The notes: generated by a model from the sequence alone, not told the origin. 43,867 nucleotides of DNA from Staphylococcus gallinarum (GCF_000875895.1 NZ_JXCF01000076.1:1-43867), one strand, 5' to 3'. Positions 7,149 to 14,177 are shown, counted from the first letter of the stretch. Numbers and translations: made by a program.

Positions 7149-8531
7149 TTAATAAAATTCAATATCCTTAATTGTTAAGCTATTCGGTCTTTTGCCTCTA
7201 ATACCTTTCTTGTATTTGAAATCAATTTTTTTGATAGACATTTTTATAAAATCACTTTTATCTTCATCAGTCATTTCTTCCCAACCTCTTAATAATAAAT
7301 CTTTGAATTTTTCAATCTTTCTAACATCAAATTCTTTCGAAGCTGTCGCTGCTTTTTCTTTTTCATATTGAGCAATTGCTACATCCGTTTCTTTAATTAA
7401 ATCGAATAATTCTTCTTCTTGCATTAATCCACTGGCGAACAGTTTATGGTATCTTTTACGTTGTTCCATTACCTTATCAATATCAACTGTTATTTGAGCT
7501 TTATTTTCTTGTTCTCTAACCATGTATTTGTTTAAATCGAATTGCTTCAAATAACTATGAAAAACTTTTAACACTTCACTTTCACTAATATTAAGTGTCC
7601 AACTATTTTTATTATATTTACATTTATCACAATAATACGCTTTAGAATACCATATTTCACCTTTTTTAGGTGTATGTTTATTAGTGTTAAGTGATAGTCT
7701 GCCGTCGCAATTAGGGCAAGCTAATTTACCTCTAAAAACTGCGTGATGTTTAACAACTTTCGAGTTAGTTCTATCACTTATACGATTTTTAATTTGTTCA
7801 TACTCTTCATCAGAAATAATTGCTTCATGTGTATTTTCTACAAAAATATCACCGAACTCGTAATGACCTCTCGAAACCGGACTAATTAAAGCTCTATTAA
7901 TTACTGATTTGTGCCATATTTTCCCTTGTGGAGATGGGATTTTAGAATCATTTAATCTGCGTGTAATTTCTCTAATACTGGTCCCTTTTTTTACTTCGTC
8001 TACTGCAAATCTCAATACTTTAGCGTATTCATTTGGGACAAATTTATCTCCTTCTCTATCATAGCAAAATAGAGGGGTTGTTTTCGCTAATCCTTTACTT
8101 GCTGCAGCTCGTCTGCCCATTAATGTACGCTCTTGAATGGTTGTGCGTTCCCATTCTGCCATAGCACCCACAAGAGTGACAAACAGCCTGCCCATTGCAT
8201 TACTAGTGTCATAAACTTCAGTAGCACTTCTGAAAGCTACTTCGCTTTTTTCTAAAATGTCTAATATGTCCAATAAGTCCCTTACACTACGCGTCAAACG
8301 ATCTAATTTATAAACTAATACTAAGTCGAATTTATTTAAATTTTTTAACATTCTGTTTAATTCGGGTCTATCTCTTTTCGCTCCCGAATATCCTGCATCG
8401 ACATAAATGCCCTGTATATTCCAATCGTTTATATCACAAAATCCTCTTAACTTTTTCTCTTGCTCTGCGATTGAAAAACCTTCGTTTGCTTGCTCCATAG
8501 TAGAGACACGGCAATATATTGCTACTTTCAT
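7149..8531 (-). CDS. int: large serine recombinase (integrase)
   Basis: A 460-aa large serine integrase. Residues 1-145 are the resolvase/invertase catalytic domain with nucleophile Ser10 in YCRVSTMEQ, then YVDAGYSGAKRDRPELNRML and YKLDRLTRSVRDLLD. Residues 155-265 are the recombinase DNA-binding domain, residues 275-310 a zinc ribbon (CPNC and CDKC pairs), and residues 340-420 the coiled coil that controls direction. The ATG at 8531 has AGGAG 9 bases upstream; the TTG three codons earlier touches that RBS. It catalyses attP x attB integration and, with a directionality factor I did not identify, excision. Confidence 0.95.
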   Translation of the reverse strand: MKVAIYCRVSTMEQANEGFSIAEQEKKLRGFCDINDWNIQGIYVDAGYSGAKRDRPELNRMLKNLNKFDLVLVYKLDRLTRSVRDLLDILDILEKSEVAFRSATEVYDTSNAMGRLFVTLVGAMAEWERTTIQERTLMGRRAAASKGLAKTTPLFCYDREGDKFVPNEYAKVLRFAVDEVKKGTSIREITRRLNDSKIPSPQGKIWHKSVINRALISPVSRGHYEFGDIFVENTHEAIISDEEYEQIKNRISDRTNSKVVKHHAVFRGKLACPNCDGRLSLNTNKHTPKKGEIWYSKAYYCDKCKYNKNSWTLNISESEVLKVFHSYLKQFDLNKYMVREQENKAQITVDIDKVMEQRKRYHKLFASGLMQEEELFDLIKETDVAIAQYEKEKAATASKEFDVRKIEKFKDLLLRGWEEMTDEDKSDFIKMSIKKIDFKYKKGIRGKRPNSLTIKDIEFY

Positions 8532-8555
8532 ACTTATCAACTCCTAAAAAAGATA

Positions 8556-8583
8556 AAAATATATAGGGCAGTAGGAACTGCCC
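8556..8583 (-). terminator. terminator between unknown gene and int
   Basis: On the minus strand GGGCAGT and ACTGCCC form a perfect 7-bp stem around a 4-base loop, followed by a T-rich stretch with five T. It should reduce int transcription coming from the repressor operon. Confidence 0.68.
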
Positions 8584-8589
8584 ATGTGC

Positions 8590-8937
8590 TTAATCTGGCA
8601 TTTTACTATATATAATTGGAGTGATTTTATAATATCCTGATTTAGTTTGTTCTTTGTGTAAACCTATATGATCTAAATCTCGCATTCTATAACCAACCGC
8701 TTTATATCTTCTATCTTCTACGTAGCTAATATAGTTGTCATTTATATAAAATTCCCACTTATCTCCTGTGTCTTTTAGTTCTAGCAAAAGTTCCTCATCA
8801 TTATTCAACATTTTTTCGACTATATGTTGAGTTCCAATTTTCACAGGAGACTTCAATCTTGCTTGATATGCTAGCAAATTTTCTTTGTGATAATCATTAT
8901 CGAAATAAATATTATCTAAGGTAAGATTTATTTTCAT
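8590..8937 (-). CDS. unknown leftward protein, lysogeny operon
   Basis: A 115-aa soluble protein, beginning MKINLTLDNIYFDND and ending IYSKMPD. AAAGGAG lies 9 bases before the ATG. It has alternating beta strands and charged loops, with an aromatic centre (DKWEFYINDNYISYVEDRRYKAVGYRMRDLD); no membrane segment or signal peptide. I recognise no family. It lies 14 bases after a 62-aa gene and before int, all in the direction of cI, so it is likely made in lysogens. Phage genes in this slot often give immunity or exclusion functions, but nothing in the sequence proves this. Confidence 0.72.
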   Translation of the reverse strand: MKINLTLDNIYFDNDYHKENLLAYQARLKSPVKIGTQHIVEKMLNNDEELLLELKDTGDKWEFYINDNYISYVEDRRYKAVGYRMRDLDHIGLHKEQTKSGYYKITPIIYSKMPD

Positions 8938-8951
8938 TCTACACTTCTCCT

Positions 8952-9140
8952 TTACATTACTGTTCTATCAGTTATTTTAGATTCCATAACTCTACGATGA
9001 CTTTCTTCAGTTTTGTGAATCATTTGTTTAACTTGTTTGCTTTTTAGAAATTCTTTAGCTTCTTCTAATTCTTCATGCGAAAGTTCTTTTCCACCAGTAT
9101 TAATGTGTAAAAAATCAAATTCTTCATCGTTAATAATCAT
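8952..9140 (-). CDS. small unknown acidic protein, lysogeny operon
   Basis: A 62-aa protein (MIINDEEFDFLHINTGG at the start), almost all helix after residue 18 with many E and K residues (LSHEELEEAKEFLKSKQVKQ). GGTGGTG lies just upstream of the ATG. It is followed 14 bases later by the 115-aa gene, so the two probably form a unit downstream of cI. No family is recognised. A small helical protein next to a beta-rich partner could be an antitoxin-toxin or immunity pair, but that is only a possibility. Confidence 0.65.
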   Translation of the reverse strand: MIINDEEFDFLHINTGGKELSHEELEEAKEFLKSKQVKQMIHKTEESHRRVMESKITDRTVM

Positions 9141-9177
9141 ATTATCACCACCTTATAATTTAATTTCTAAATATCAA

Positions 9178-9218
9178 AAAAAACTAAATTCAGACACACG
9201 TGTACCTCAATACACGTG
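9178..9218 (-). terminator. hairpin after cI (terminator or operator-like)
   Basis: CACGTGTA (9197-9204) and TACACGTG (9211-9218) form a perfect 8-bp inverted repeat with a 6-base loop, three bases beyond the cI stop. On the minus strand a run of eight T follows about 11 bases later, so termination may be weak. The half-site TACACG is shared with the early-promoter operator. Confidence 0.5.
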
Positions 9219-9220
9219 AT

Positions 9221-9940
9221 TTACAACACAACTTTACCTATAACTCTAATATCATTGAATGACGCGACTGTAATATCTTCGTATTTAGGGTTCAATGATA
9301 TTAGTTTGAGGTACTCTGGATATATATCCACACGTTTTATTAGTACAGTACCATCTAGAACGATTAGGGCAATTGTCCTATCCTTGATAGTTTCTGTGTG
9401 TTTTATAAATGTATAAGTCCCTTTTTTCAACATAGGCTCCATTGAGTCACCATTCACTAAAATACAGAAATCAGCATTTTCAGGTATGTCATCTTCTTTA
9501 AAATAAACTTCTTCTTTTAATGTATCTTCGTAAAGTTCTTCTCCGATACCTGCGCCAGTAGCACCATAAGCAGTGAATGGAATAAGTTTGTCCTCTTTAT
9601 ATTCATCTATTGAAGTTACTTTATTCTGTTCTTCTAGTTGATTGTTGGCGTAATTTAGGACGTTTTCTTGGCGTGGAGGTGTGAGTTGATTATACACAGT
9701 TGTGATGGTGTTAGAACTTTTTTGTCTTTTAGGAAATAAATCGTCAATACTTACATTAAGTACATGAGCTATTTCAAATAGATCATCTTGTTGTGGGGTT
9801 CTATATCCAGTTTCATAATTAGAAATAGTAGATTTTTTAGTTTCTAATTTTTTACCTAATTGTTCTTGCGTCATATTCATTTTATTTCTATATAATCTAA
9901 TTTTATTACCTATAAATTTTGCTAATTCTTTTTTTTCCAA
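9221..9940 (-). CDS. cI: CI-like repressor with S24 autoprotease domain
   Basis: A 239-aa phage repressor. Residues 9-70 are an XRE/Cro helix-turn-helix (MTQEQLGKKLETKKSTISNYETG). A linker leads to an S24/LexA-like domain from about residue 120: possible cleavage bond Ala130-Gly131, nucleophile Ser166 in NGDSMEPM, and base Lys202 in VLIKRV. RecA-stimulated self-cleavage would induce the prophage. The start is a TTG at 9940-9938 with AAGGAGG 8 bases upstream; the frame extends further upstream only through the promoter. It is transcribed divergently from cro. Confidence 0.93.
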   Translation of the reverse strand: MEKKELAKFIGNKIRLYRNKMNMTQEQLGKKLETKKSTISNYETGYRTPQQDDLFEIAHVLNVSIDDLFPKRQKSSNTITTVYNQLTPPRQENVLNYANNQLEEQNKVTSIDEYKEDKLIPFTAYGATGAGIGEELYEDTLKEEVYFKEDDIPENADFCILVNGDSMEPMLKKGTYTFIKHTETIKDRTIALIVLDGTVLIKRVDIYPEYLKLISLNPKYEDITVASFNDIRVIGKVVL

Positions 9941-9967
9941 TTGTTCTACCTCCTTGTTCTTACATAT

Positions 9968-9996
9968 AGTATATACCAATAAAAATTGGTAATCAA
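9968..9996 (-). promoter_or_regulatory. leftward repressor promoter (PRM-like)
   Basis: On the minus strand TTGATT (complement of 9991-9996), a 17-base spacer and TATACT (complement of 9968-9973) precede the cI RBS. The spacer contains a perfect inverted repeat. Confidence 0.82.
9975..9990. promoter_or_regulatory. palindrome in the cI promoter spacer
   Basis: ACCAAT-AAAA-ATTGGT is a perfect inverted repeat placed between -35 and -10 of the cI promoter. It is unrelated in sequence to the palindrome in the early promoter, so it may be the site of a different regulator, perhaps Cro (inference). Confidence 0.65.
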
Positions 9997-10004
9997 CAAA
10001 AAAA

Positions 10005-10020
10005 TACACGAAAAGCAAAC
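10005..10020. repeat. 16-bp operator-like repeat, copy 1
   Basis: TACACGAAAAGCAAAC occurs here, between the divergent promoters, and again exactly at 10275-10290. It begins with TACACGA, the half-site of the palindrome at 10038-10052. Confidence 0.7.
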
Positions 10021-10027
10021 TTTTGTG

Positions 10028-10056
10028 TTGACTTAAGTACACGAATCGTGTATAGT
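10028..10056 (+). promoter_or_regulatory. rightward early promoter (PR-like)
   Basis: TTGACT (10028-10033), a 17-base spacer, and TATAGT (10051-10056) form a near-consensus sigma-A promoter. It drives cro and the long early operon. An operator palindrome occupies the spacer. Confidence 0.9.
10038..10052. promoter_or_regulatory. early operator palindrome
   Basis: TACACGA-A-TCGTGTA is a perfect 7-bp inverted repeat around one base. It sits between -35 and -10 of the early promoter, so binding would block initiation. The probable ligand is the CI-like repressor. Confidence 0.78.
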
Positions 10057-10082
10057 TAGTTTTGTAACCAGGAGGTGACAGC

Positions 10083-10301
10083 ATGCAATGGAATTTAATA
10101 AAACTAAGAAAAGAGAAGGAGTGTACTCAAGAGGATATAGCAAAATTGCTAGATATTTCTACAGAAGGTTACCGTCTTAAAGAGTCAGGAAAACATCAAT
10201 TTAAAAGTAATGAAATGTTTATAATAGCTGAATTCTTTGGCGAAAATATAGGGGATATTTTTTTACCAACGAAGTACACGAAAAGCAAACAAACGATTTA
10301 A
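10083..10301 (+). CDS. cro: Cro-like XRE regulator
   Basis: A 72-aa protein that is almost entirely an XRE helix-turn-helix (LRKEKECTQEDIAKLLDISTEGYRLKESGK at residues 8-37). GGAGGTGA lies just upstream of the ATG. It is the first gene of the rightward operon and divergent from cI, the position of Cro, which shuts off the repressor promoter and dampens early transcription. The last codons (KYTKSKQTI) are encoded by the second copy of a 16-bp operator-like element. Confidence 0.88.
   Translation: MQWNLIKLRKEKECTQEDIAKLLDISTEGYRLKESGKHQFKSNEMFIIAEFFGENIGDIFLPTKYTKSKQTI
10275..10290. repeat. 16-bp operator-like repeat, copy 2 (inside cro)
   Basis: Exact copy of 10005-10020 located 270 bp downstream, within the final codons of cro. 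It could serve as a distal repressor site. Confidence 0.7.
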
Positions 10302-10312
10302 AGGAGGATACT

Positions 10313-10759
10313 ATGGAACAAATAACATTAACTAAACAAGAATTTGCTGAAATTGTTCAACAAGAAATAAGTAAAAGGTTAGACGGAAAGAAACCAATAA
10401 GCTCGGGTTCTATCTTTAACAAAGTAAGAATTAGGCATTCAGATTTTGATGAAATCAATAAAAAGTACGATTTCACACAAGATTTAATTGAAGCTAAGAA
10501 CTTTGGATTAGGACACCCTTTATCCTTGAAGAAATATCAACATGGGCTAGGTTGTCACGAACATTATAAAGTATACCCTAGTGAAATACATGATCACATT
10601 AGAAAACTAACATTATCAGCATTCGGTGTGACACTTAACTCTGATTTAAGTGAGAAAGAATATGAAGAAGCAGCAAGAATTTATGAATTGATAAAAGGTT
10701 TTTATTTATATCAATACCAAAAGAGAATTGAAAAATTAACTATCGACGATTTCGAATAA
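10313..10759 (+). CDS. unknown early protein
   Basis: A 148-aa protein (MEQITLTKQEFAEIVQQEI at the start). AAGGAGG lies close upstream. It is mainly helical, with a basic central segment (SIFNKVRIRHSDFDEINKKYDF) and a conserved-looking HGLGCHEHYKVYPSEIHDHIRKLTLSAFG containing several His and one Cys, which could bind metal or nucleic acid. It lies between cro and the antirepressor. I recognise it as a type seen in staphylococcal phages but not as a named family. Confidence 0.72.
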   Translation: MEQITLTKQEFAEIVQQEISKRLDGKKPISSGSIFNKVRIRHSDFDEINKKYDFTQDLIEAKNFGLGHPLSLKKYQHGLGCHEHYKVYPSEIHDHIRKLTLSAFGVTLNSDLSEKEYEEAARIYELIKGFYLYQYQKRIEKLTIDDFE

Positions 10760-10771
10760 GGAGGTAACCAA

Positions 10772-11521
10772 ATGCAAGATTTACAAACTAAACCGAATAT
10801 CGGAGAGATGTTCAACATTCAAGAAAAAGAGAATGGAGAAATCGCAATCAGTGGTCGAGAACTTCATCAAGCATTAGAAGTTAAAACAGAATATAAAGAT
10901 TGGTTCCCAAGAATGATTGAATATGGTTTTGTCGAAGGCGTTGATTTTAACCCGCTCAAAATTGAGCAAGTTCGATTAGAAGGAAATAGAAATGTACGAC
11001 GTAAAATAACAGATCATGTACTTACACTAGACACTGCAAAAGAAATCGCAATGATTCAACGAAGCGAACCAGGTAAACGAGCAAGACAATATTTCATACA
11101 AGTTGAAAAAGCATGGAATAGTCCAGAAATGATAATGCAACGTGCATTGAAAATTGCAAATAGCACGATTAACCAGTTAGAAACACAGATTGAGAAGGAC
11201 AAACCTAAAGTAATATTTGCGGATGCAGTAGCAACTACTAAAACATCAATATTGGTTGGGGAGTTAGCAAAAATCATTAAACAAAATGGTGTGAATATTG
11301 GGCAACGTAGATTGTTCGAATGGTTAAGACAGAATGGTTTCTTAATCAAACGCCAAGGTGTTGATTACAATATGCCAACGCAATATTCAATGGAACTTGA
11401 GCTTTTTGAAATAAAAGAAACATCTATCACACATTCAGATGGTCATACATCTATTAGCAAGACACCAAAAGTTACAGGTAAAGGACAACAATATTTTATT
11501 AATAAATTTTTAAATGAATAG
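10772..11521 (+). CDS. ant: phage antirepressor (AntA/KilAC type)
   Basis: A 249-aa protein in two parts. Residues 20-105 match the AntA/AntB antirepressor domain (ISGRELHQALEVKTEYKDWFPRMIEYGFVEG, LTLDTAKEIAMIQRSEPGK). Residues 130-245 match the KilA-C/ANT domain (ILVGELAKIIKQNGVNIGQRRLFEWLRQNGFLI). Such proteins counter the CI repressor or change early transcription. RBS AAGGAGG precedes the ATG. Position after cro in the early operon is typical. Confidence 0.9.
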   Translation: MQDLQTKPNIGEMFNIQEKENGEIAISGRELHQALEVKTEYKDWFPRMIEYGFVEGVDFNPLKIEQVRLEGNRNVRRKITDHVLTLDTAKEIAMIQRSEPGKRARQYFIQVEKAWNSPEMIMQRALKIANSTINQLETQIEKDKPKVIFADAVATTKTSILVGELAKIIKQNGVNIGQRRLFEWLRQNGFLIKRQGVDYNMPTQYSMELELFEIKETSITHSDGHTSISKTPKVTGKGQQYFINKFLNE

Positions 11522-11532
11522 GAGGAAGCGGA

Positions 11533-11748
11533 ATGCTTAAAAGAAAGAAAAAGAAAGATTTCAGACTAGAAACAAATGTGAATGAATTGAAAAAACTAGT
11601 TAACGAATTTAAAAGTTTAGTTGCTAGAACGGAAAACAAGCAAGTGGAGTTAAAAGAAGCAATGTTTGAATTAGAAAGTCTGACGAAATTAACTGACAAC
11701 AAATTAAGAGAGATAAATAAATTTAAATGGAAACACAAAATAAGATAG
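11533..11748 (+). CDS. small coiled-coil protein
   Basis: A 71-aa, highly basic and helical protein (MLKRKKKKDFRLETNVNELKK at the start) with a continuous coiled coil over residues 15-62. RBS AGGAGG follows directly after the antirepressor stop. It ends at a convergent terminator facing a minus-strand gene. Function is unknown; the very basic N terminus may bind nucleic acid. Confidence 0.65.
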   Translation: MLKRKKKKDFRLETNVNELKKLVNEFKSLVARTENKQVELKEAMFELESLTKLTDNKLREINKFKWKHKIR

Positions 11749-11769
11749 GGCAACGTTAGAACGTTACCC
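11748..11769. terminator. bidirectional hairpin between convergent genes
   Basis: GGG-N-AACGTT pairs with AACGTT-N-CCC around AG. It lies between the end of the coiled-coil gene and the end of the minus-strand zinc-ribbon gene. T-rich sequence follows on the minus strand; the plus side lacks a T-run, so early transcripts probably pass. Confidence 0.5.
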
Positions 11770-11778
11770 ATATAAAGA

Positions 11779-11943
11779 CTAAGAAAATTTTATTTCGGTT
11801 TTGCATTTAGGGCATTTTGCTTTAGATTTCTTTAAGTCCACTTTGTATTCCTTACCACAGTTAATACAGTGAACATCTTTATATCTAGTAGCTTTATCCA
11901 ATGCCTTTTCTAAGTCTTTCATACCTTTAATTTTAACACCCAT
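11779..11943 (-). CDS. small zinc-ribbon protein, antisense to the early operon
   Basis: A 54-aa protein on the minus strand, starting MGVKIKGMKDLEKALDKATR. Two CxxC pairs, HCINCGKEY at about residues 25-33 and CPKCKTE at about 44-50, form a classic zinc ribbon. GGTGG lies just upstream of the ATG at 11943. It is the only leftward gene inside the early operon, so it must have its own promoter, and its transcript would be antisense to early mRNA. It could be a small DNA- or RNA-binding regulator. Family unknown to me. Confidence 0.75.
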   Translation of the reverse strand: MGVKIKGMKDLEKALDKATRYKDVHCINCGKEYKVDLKKSKAKCPKCKTEIKFS

Positions 11944-12034
11944 TTTTCCACCACCCACTATCGCAGTAGCGATAACTTAATTGTACCAAACATTATTGTA
12001 TGAACGAATATTAATTTTAAAAGGAGAGATTGCT

Positions 12035-12130
12035 ATGCCAGAACATATTCAGCAAATGCTTTTTGATTTCCTCTTAGAACGAGGATATATAGAAAAAATA
12101 ATGAATGACGAATTAGAAAAGGAGAGATAA
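12035..12130 (+). CDS. micro-protein, early operon
   Basis: A 31-aa open frame, beginning MPEHIQQMLFDFLLERGYIE, with AAGGAGAG 6 bases upstream of the ATG. The strong RBS and one-base spacing to the next gene support translation. It is an amphipathic helix; function unknown. Confidence 0.55.
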   Translation: MPEHIQQMLFDFLLERGYIEKIMNDELEKER

Positions 12131-12131
12131 C

Positions 12132-12305
12132 ATGAGACACATTTTAGCATGGTCAACTGCAGTACTAAGCACAATGATTTTTTCAATGATAACTTTTGAT
12201 TTTCATTACAGCGTCGTATTTGCGATTGCAAGCTACATTGGTAGTTACGCATTTTGGAACACATATTATGCAGAAAAAAAGACCGCTAAGCGTTGCAGCG
12301 CTTAA
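12132..12305 (+). CDS. small two-helix membrane protein (DUF1270-like?)
   Basis: A 57-aa hydrophobic protein, starting MRHILAWSTAVLSTMIFSMI, with two predicted membrane helices (residues 4-21 and 26-45) and a charged tail (AEKKTAKRC). GGAGAG lies 5 bases upstream. Small membrane proteins at this position in staphylococcal phages are often annotated DUF1270; I am not certain of the match. Function is unknown. Confidence 0.65.
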   Translation: MRHILAWSTAVLSTMIFSMITFDFHYSVVFAIASYIGSYAFWNTYYAEKKTAKRCSA

Positions 12306-12364
12306 CAGTCAAACGATTAATAAAATATACAACTTAAATATACACGGATAGAGGTGTTTCGTCA

Positions 12365-12589
12365 ATGACAAAAGAAACAGTGACATATTTAATCAGACAC
12401 AGAGAAATGCCAATATACGTCACTAATAAGCCTAGTGATAGTAACCCTGAAATTAGTTACTCAACACAGTTTAGTAGAGCGAGGGAGTTTAACGGTTTAG
12501 ATGAAGTGACAATTGATATGTCATATCACATGGCGATTAAACATACACATATAGAAGAAGATAAATATGAGGAGTTAGATTATGAGTGA
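12365..12589 (+). CDS. DUF2483-like early protein
   Basis: A 74-aa protein: MTKETVTYLIRHREMPIYVTNKP at the start, then ISYSTQFSRAREFNGLDE. This pattern (a short beta unit reading YLI..PIYVTNKP..NP.ISYST) is the one I associate with DUF2483 proteins of staphylococcal phages. RBS GAGGTG is 8 bases upstream. The ATG of the HNH gene lies inside its last codons. Function unknown. Confidence 0.7.
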   Translation: MTKETVTYLIRHREMPIYVTNKPSDSNPEISYSTQFSRAREFNGLDEVTIDMSYHMAIKHTHIEEDKYEELDYE

Positions 12590-13136
12590 AATTTGGAAAG
12601 ATGTTGAAAATTTCCCGAATTATATGATCAGTAACAAAGGAAGAGTTTGGTCTAAAACAAGAGTTGTTCGCCATAAGGATAGAACTAAAATCGCGAAAGG
12701 GAAAATATTAAAAAACGTATTAAACTCATGCGGTTATTTTGTCGTCGTTTTGTGTATAGATGGAAAAACTAAAACTCAATTGGTCCATAGGCTGCTAGCT
12801 AAACATTTTATAGATAATCCACTGAACAAAAAGTGTGTAAATCATATTGACGGAAACAAAACGAATAATAATTTATCAAATTTAGAATGGGTCACATACT
12901 CCGAAAATAACAAACACGCGTATTCTACGAAATTGAAATTACCGAGTAAACAAAAATTAGGGGCTGAACACGTTAATTCAAAAATAGATTACGATGACGT
13001 TCTTGAAATAAGAAGGAAACACAAATATGAATCTTTGGGCTATAAAAAATTGTCTGATGAATATGGAGTAAGTGTTAGTCAAATAGCACGGATAGTTAAA
13101 TATGAATCCTGGAAACATGTAGGTAAAGGAGTTTGA
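12582..13136 (+). CDS. free-standing HNH homing endonuclease (NUMOD4-HNH)
   Basis: A 184-aa nuclease. Residues 3-50 are a NUMOD4 motif (IWKDVENFPNYMISNKGRVWS). Residues 65-110 are the HNH core, with HRLLAKHF, CVNHIDGNKTNNNLSNLEWVTYSENN. The C-terminal part (residues 130-180) resembles a helix-turn-helix DNA reader (YKKLSDEYGVSVSQIARIV). This layout is typical of phage homing endonucleases, which spread by cutting alleles that lack them. It overlaps the previous gene by 8 bases and reaches the next RBS, so it is fitted into the operon without an intron. Confidence 0.9.
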   Translation: MSEIWKDVENFPNYMISNKGRVWSKTRVVRHKDRTKIAKGKILKNVLNSCGYFVVVLCIDGKTKTQLVHRLLAKHFIDNPLNKKCVNHIDGNKTNNNLSNLEWVTYSENNKHAYSTKLKLPSKQKLGAEHVNSKIDYDDVLEIRRKHKYESLGYKKLSDEYGVSVSQIARIVKYESWKHVGKGV

Positions 13137-13138
13137 AA

Positions 13139-13759
13139 ATGAACTTTATAGAACATTTTAACGATTTAAATAGTAGAGATGTTAGCGCTCATACAGAAAA
13201 GAAAAATGGATTGAATTATTTATCTTGGGCTTACGTTCAACAAGAATTAACAAAGCTTGATGAAAATTTTCAACATAGATTTATAGAATTCCCAACCATT
13301 GATAATGATAGAGAAGATATATTTTTACCTTATTTAAAGACGGAAGAAGGTTATATGGTGTGTGCTGAAATAACTTTGTTCGGAGTTACAAAGAGAGAGT
13401 GGCTCCCTGTATTAAATTACAAAAATCAAACGATCCCTAAAGGAAGTGCAACTACTTTTGACATAAACAAAAGTATGAAAAGAGCGTTTGTAAAATGTGC
13501 GGCGCAATTTGGATTAGGAAACTATTTATATTTAGGTGAGGATGCACCTGATGCTAGAGAAAGTGACGTAAGTGAACTAGAAGATAAGATAGCTGAATTT
13601 GTACGTATATCACAAGAAAAAGGCAGAGACGCCACACTAGAAAAAACAATGCGTTGGTTGCGTATAGAGAATATTAACAAGTTGAGTGGCAAAGATTTAG
13701 CAGACGCTAACGCAAAACTAGATGCAGGACTAAAACAATTAGATAAGGAGACTAAATAA
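13139..13759 (+). CDS. DUF1071 single-strand annealing protein (Rad52/Sak-like)
   Basis: A 206-aa protein with the N-terminal DUF1071 pattern LNYLSWAYVQQELTKLDENF and SATTFDINKSMKRAFVKCAAQFGLGNYLYLGED. DUF1071 proteins belong to the Sak-type recombinases that anneal complementary single strands during phage recombination. GGAG 7 bases before the ATG at 13139 sets the start; a TTG two codons earlier touches the RBS. It overlaps ssb by its stop (TAATG), and the two proteins are expected to work together. The C-terminal tail (residues 145-206) is helical and probably flexible. Confidence 0.85.
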   Translation: MNFIEHFNDLNSRDVSAHTEKKNGLNYLSWAYVQQELTKLDENFQHRFIEFPTIDNDREDIFLPYLKTEEGYMVCAEITLFGVTKREWLPVLNYKNQTIPKGSATTFDINKSMKRAFVKCAAQFGLGNYLYLGEDAPDARESDVSELEDKIAEFVRISQEKGRDATLEKTMRWLRIENINKLSGKDLADANAKLDAGLKQLDKETK

Positions 13760-14166
13760 TGAATTTAACAGTATTAACAGGACGTATCACAAAAGATTTG
13801 GAACTTAAGCAAGCTGGTAAAACACAGGTAACTAATTTCTCATTAGCAGTAGATAATCCATTTAAAAAAGATGATGTGTCATTCTTCGATATTGTAGCTT
13901 TTGGCAAAACAGCCGAATTGTTAAATAGTTATTGCGGTAAAGGTAGCAAAATTGGCATTGAGGGCAATTTAAAACAAGATCGTTTCGAGGATAAAGAAGG
14001 TAACAAACGTTCAGTTGTTAGAGTAATCGCGAATCGTGTTGAATTTTTAGATACAAAAGAACAATCTCAACAGAACGGACAAACTAAACAGCAAGCGTCT
14101 GAGAATCCTTTTAATAATGCTAACGGTGGACCAATTGATATTCAAGATGACGATTTACCGTTCTAA
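13759..14166 (+). CDS. ssb: single-stranded DNA-binding protein
   Basis: A 135-aa SSB. Residues 1-103 form the OB fold (MNLTVLTGRITKDLELK, FFDIVAFGKTAELLNSYCGKGSKIGIEGNLK). A Q/N-rich linker leads to the acidic tip DIQDDDLPF, which recruits replication and repair partners. Start overlaps the stop of the annealing protein. It protects single strands during phage replication and feeds them to the DUF1071 protein. Confidence 0.96.
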   Translation: MNLTVLTGRITKDLELKQAGKTQVTNFSLAVDNPFKKDDVSFFDIVAFGKTAELLNSYCGKGSKIGIEGNLKQDRFEDKEGNKRSVVRVIANRVEFLDTKEQSQQNGQTKQQASENPFNNANGGPIDIQDDDLPF

Positions 14167-14177
14167 GAGGTGGTCAT

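Noticed and set aside
12306..12364. Group I intron or extra gene near the homing endonuclease
   Set aside because: The 59 bases contain no intron-like core, and the flanking genes are uninterrupted.
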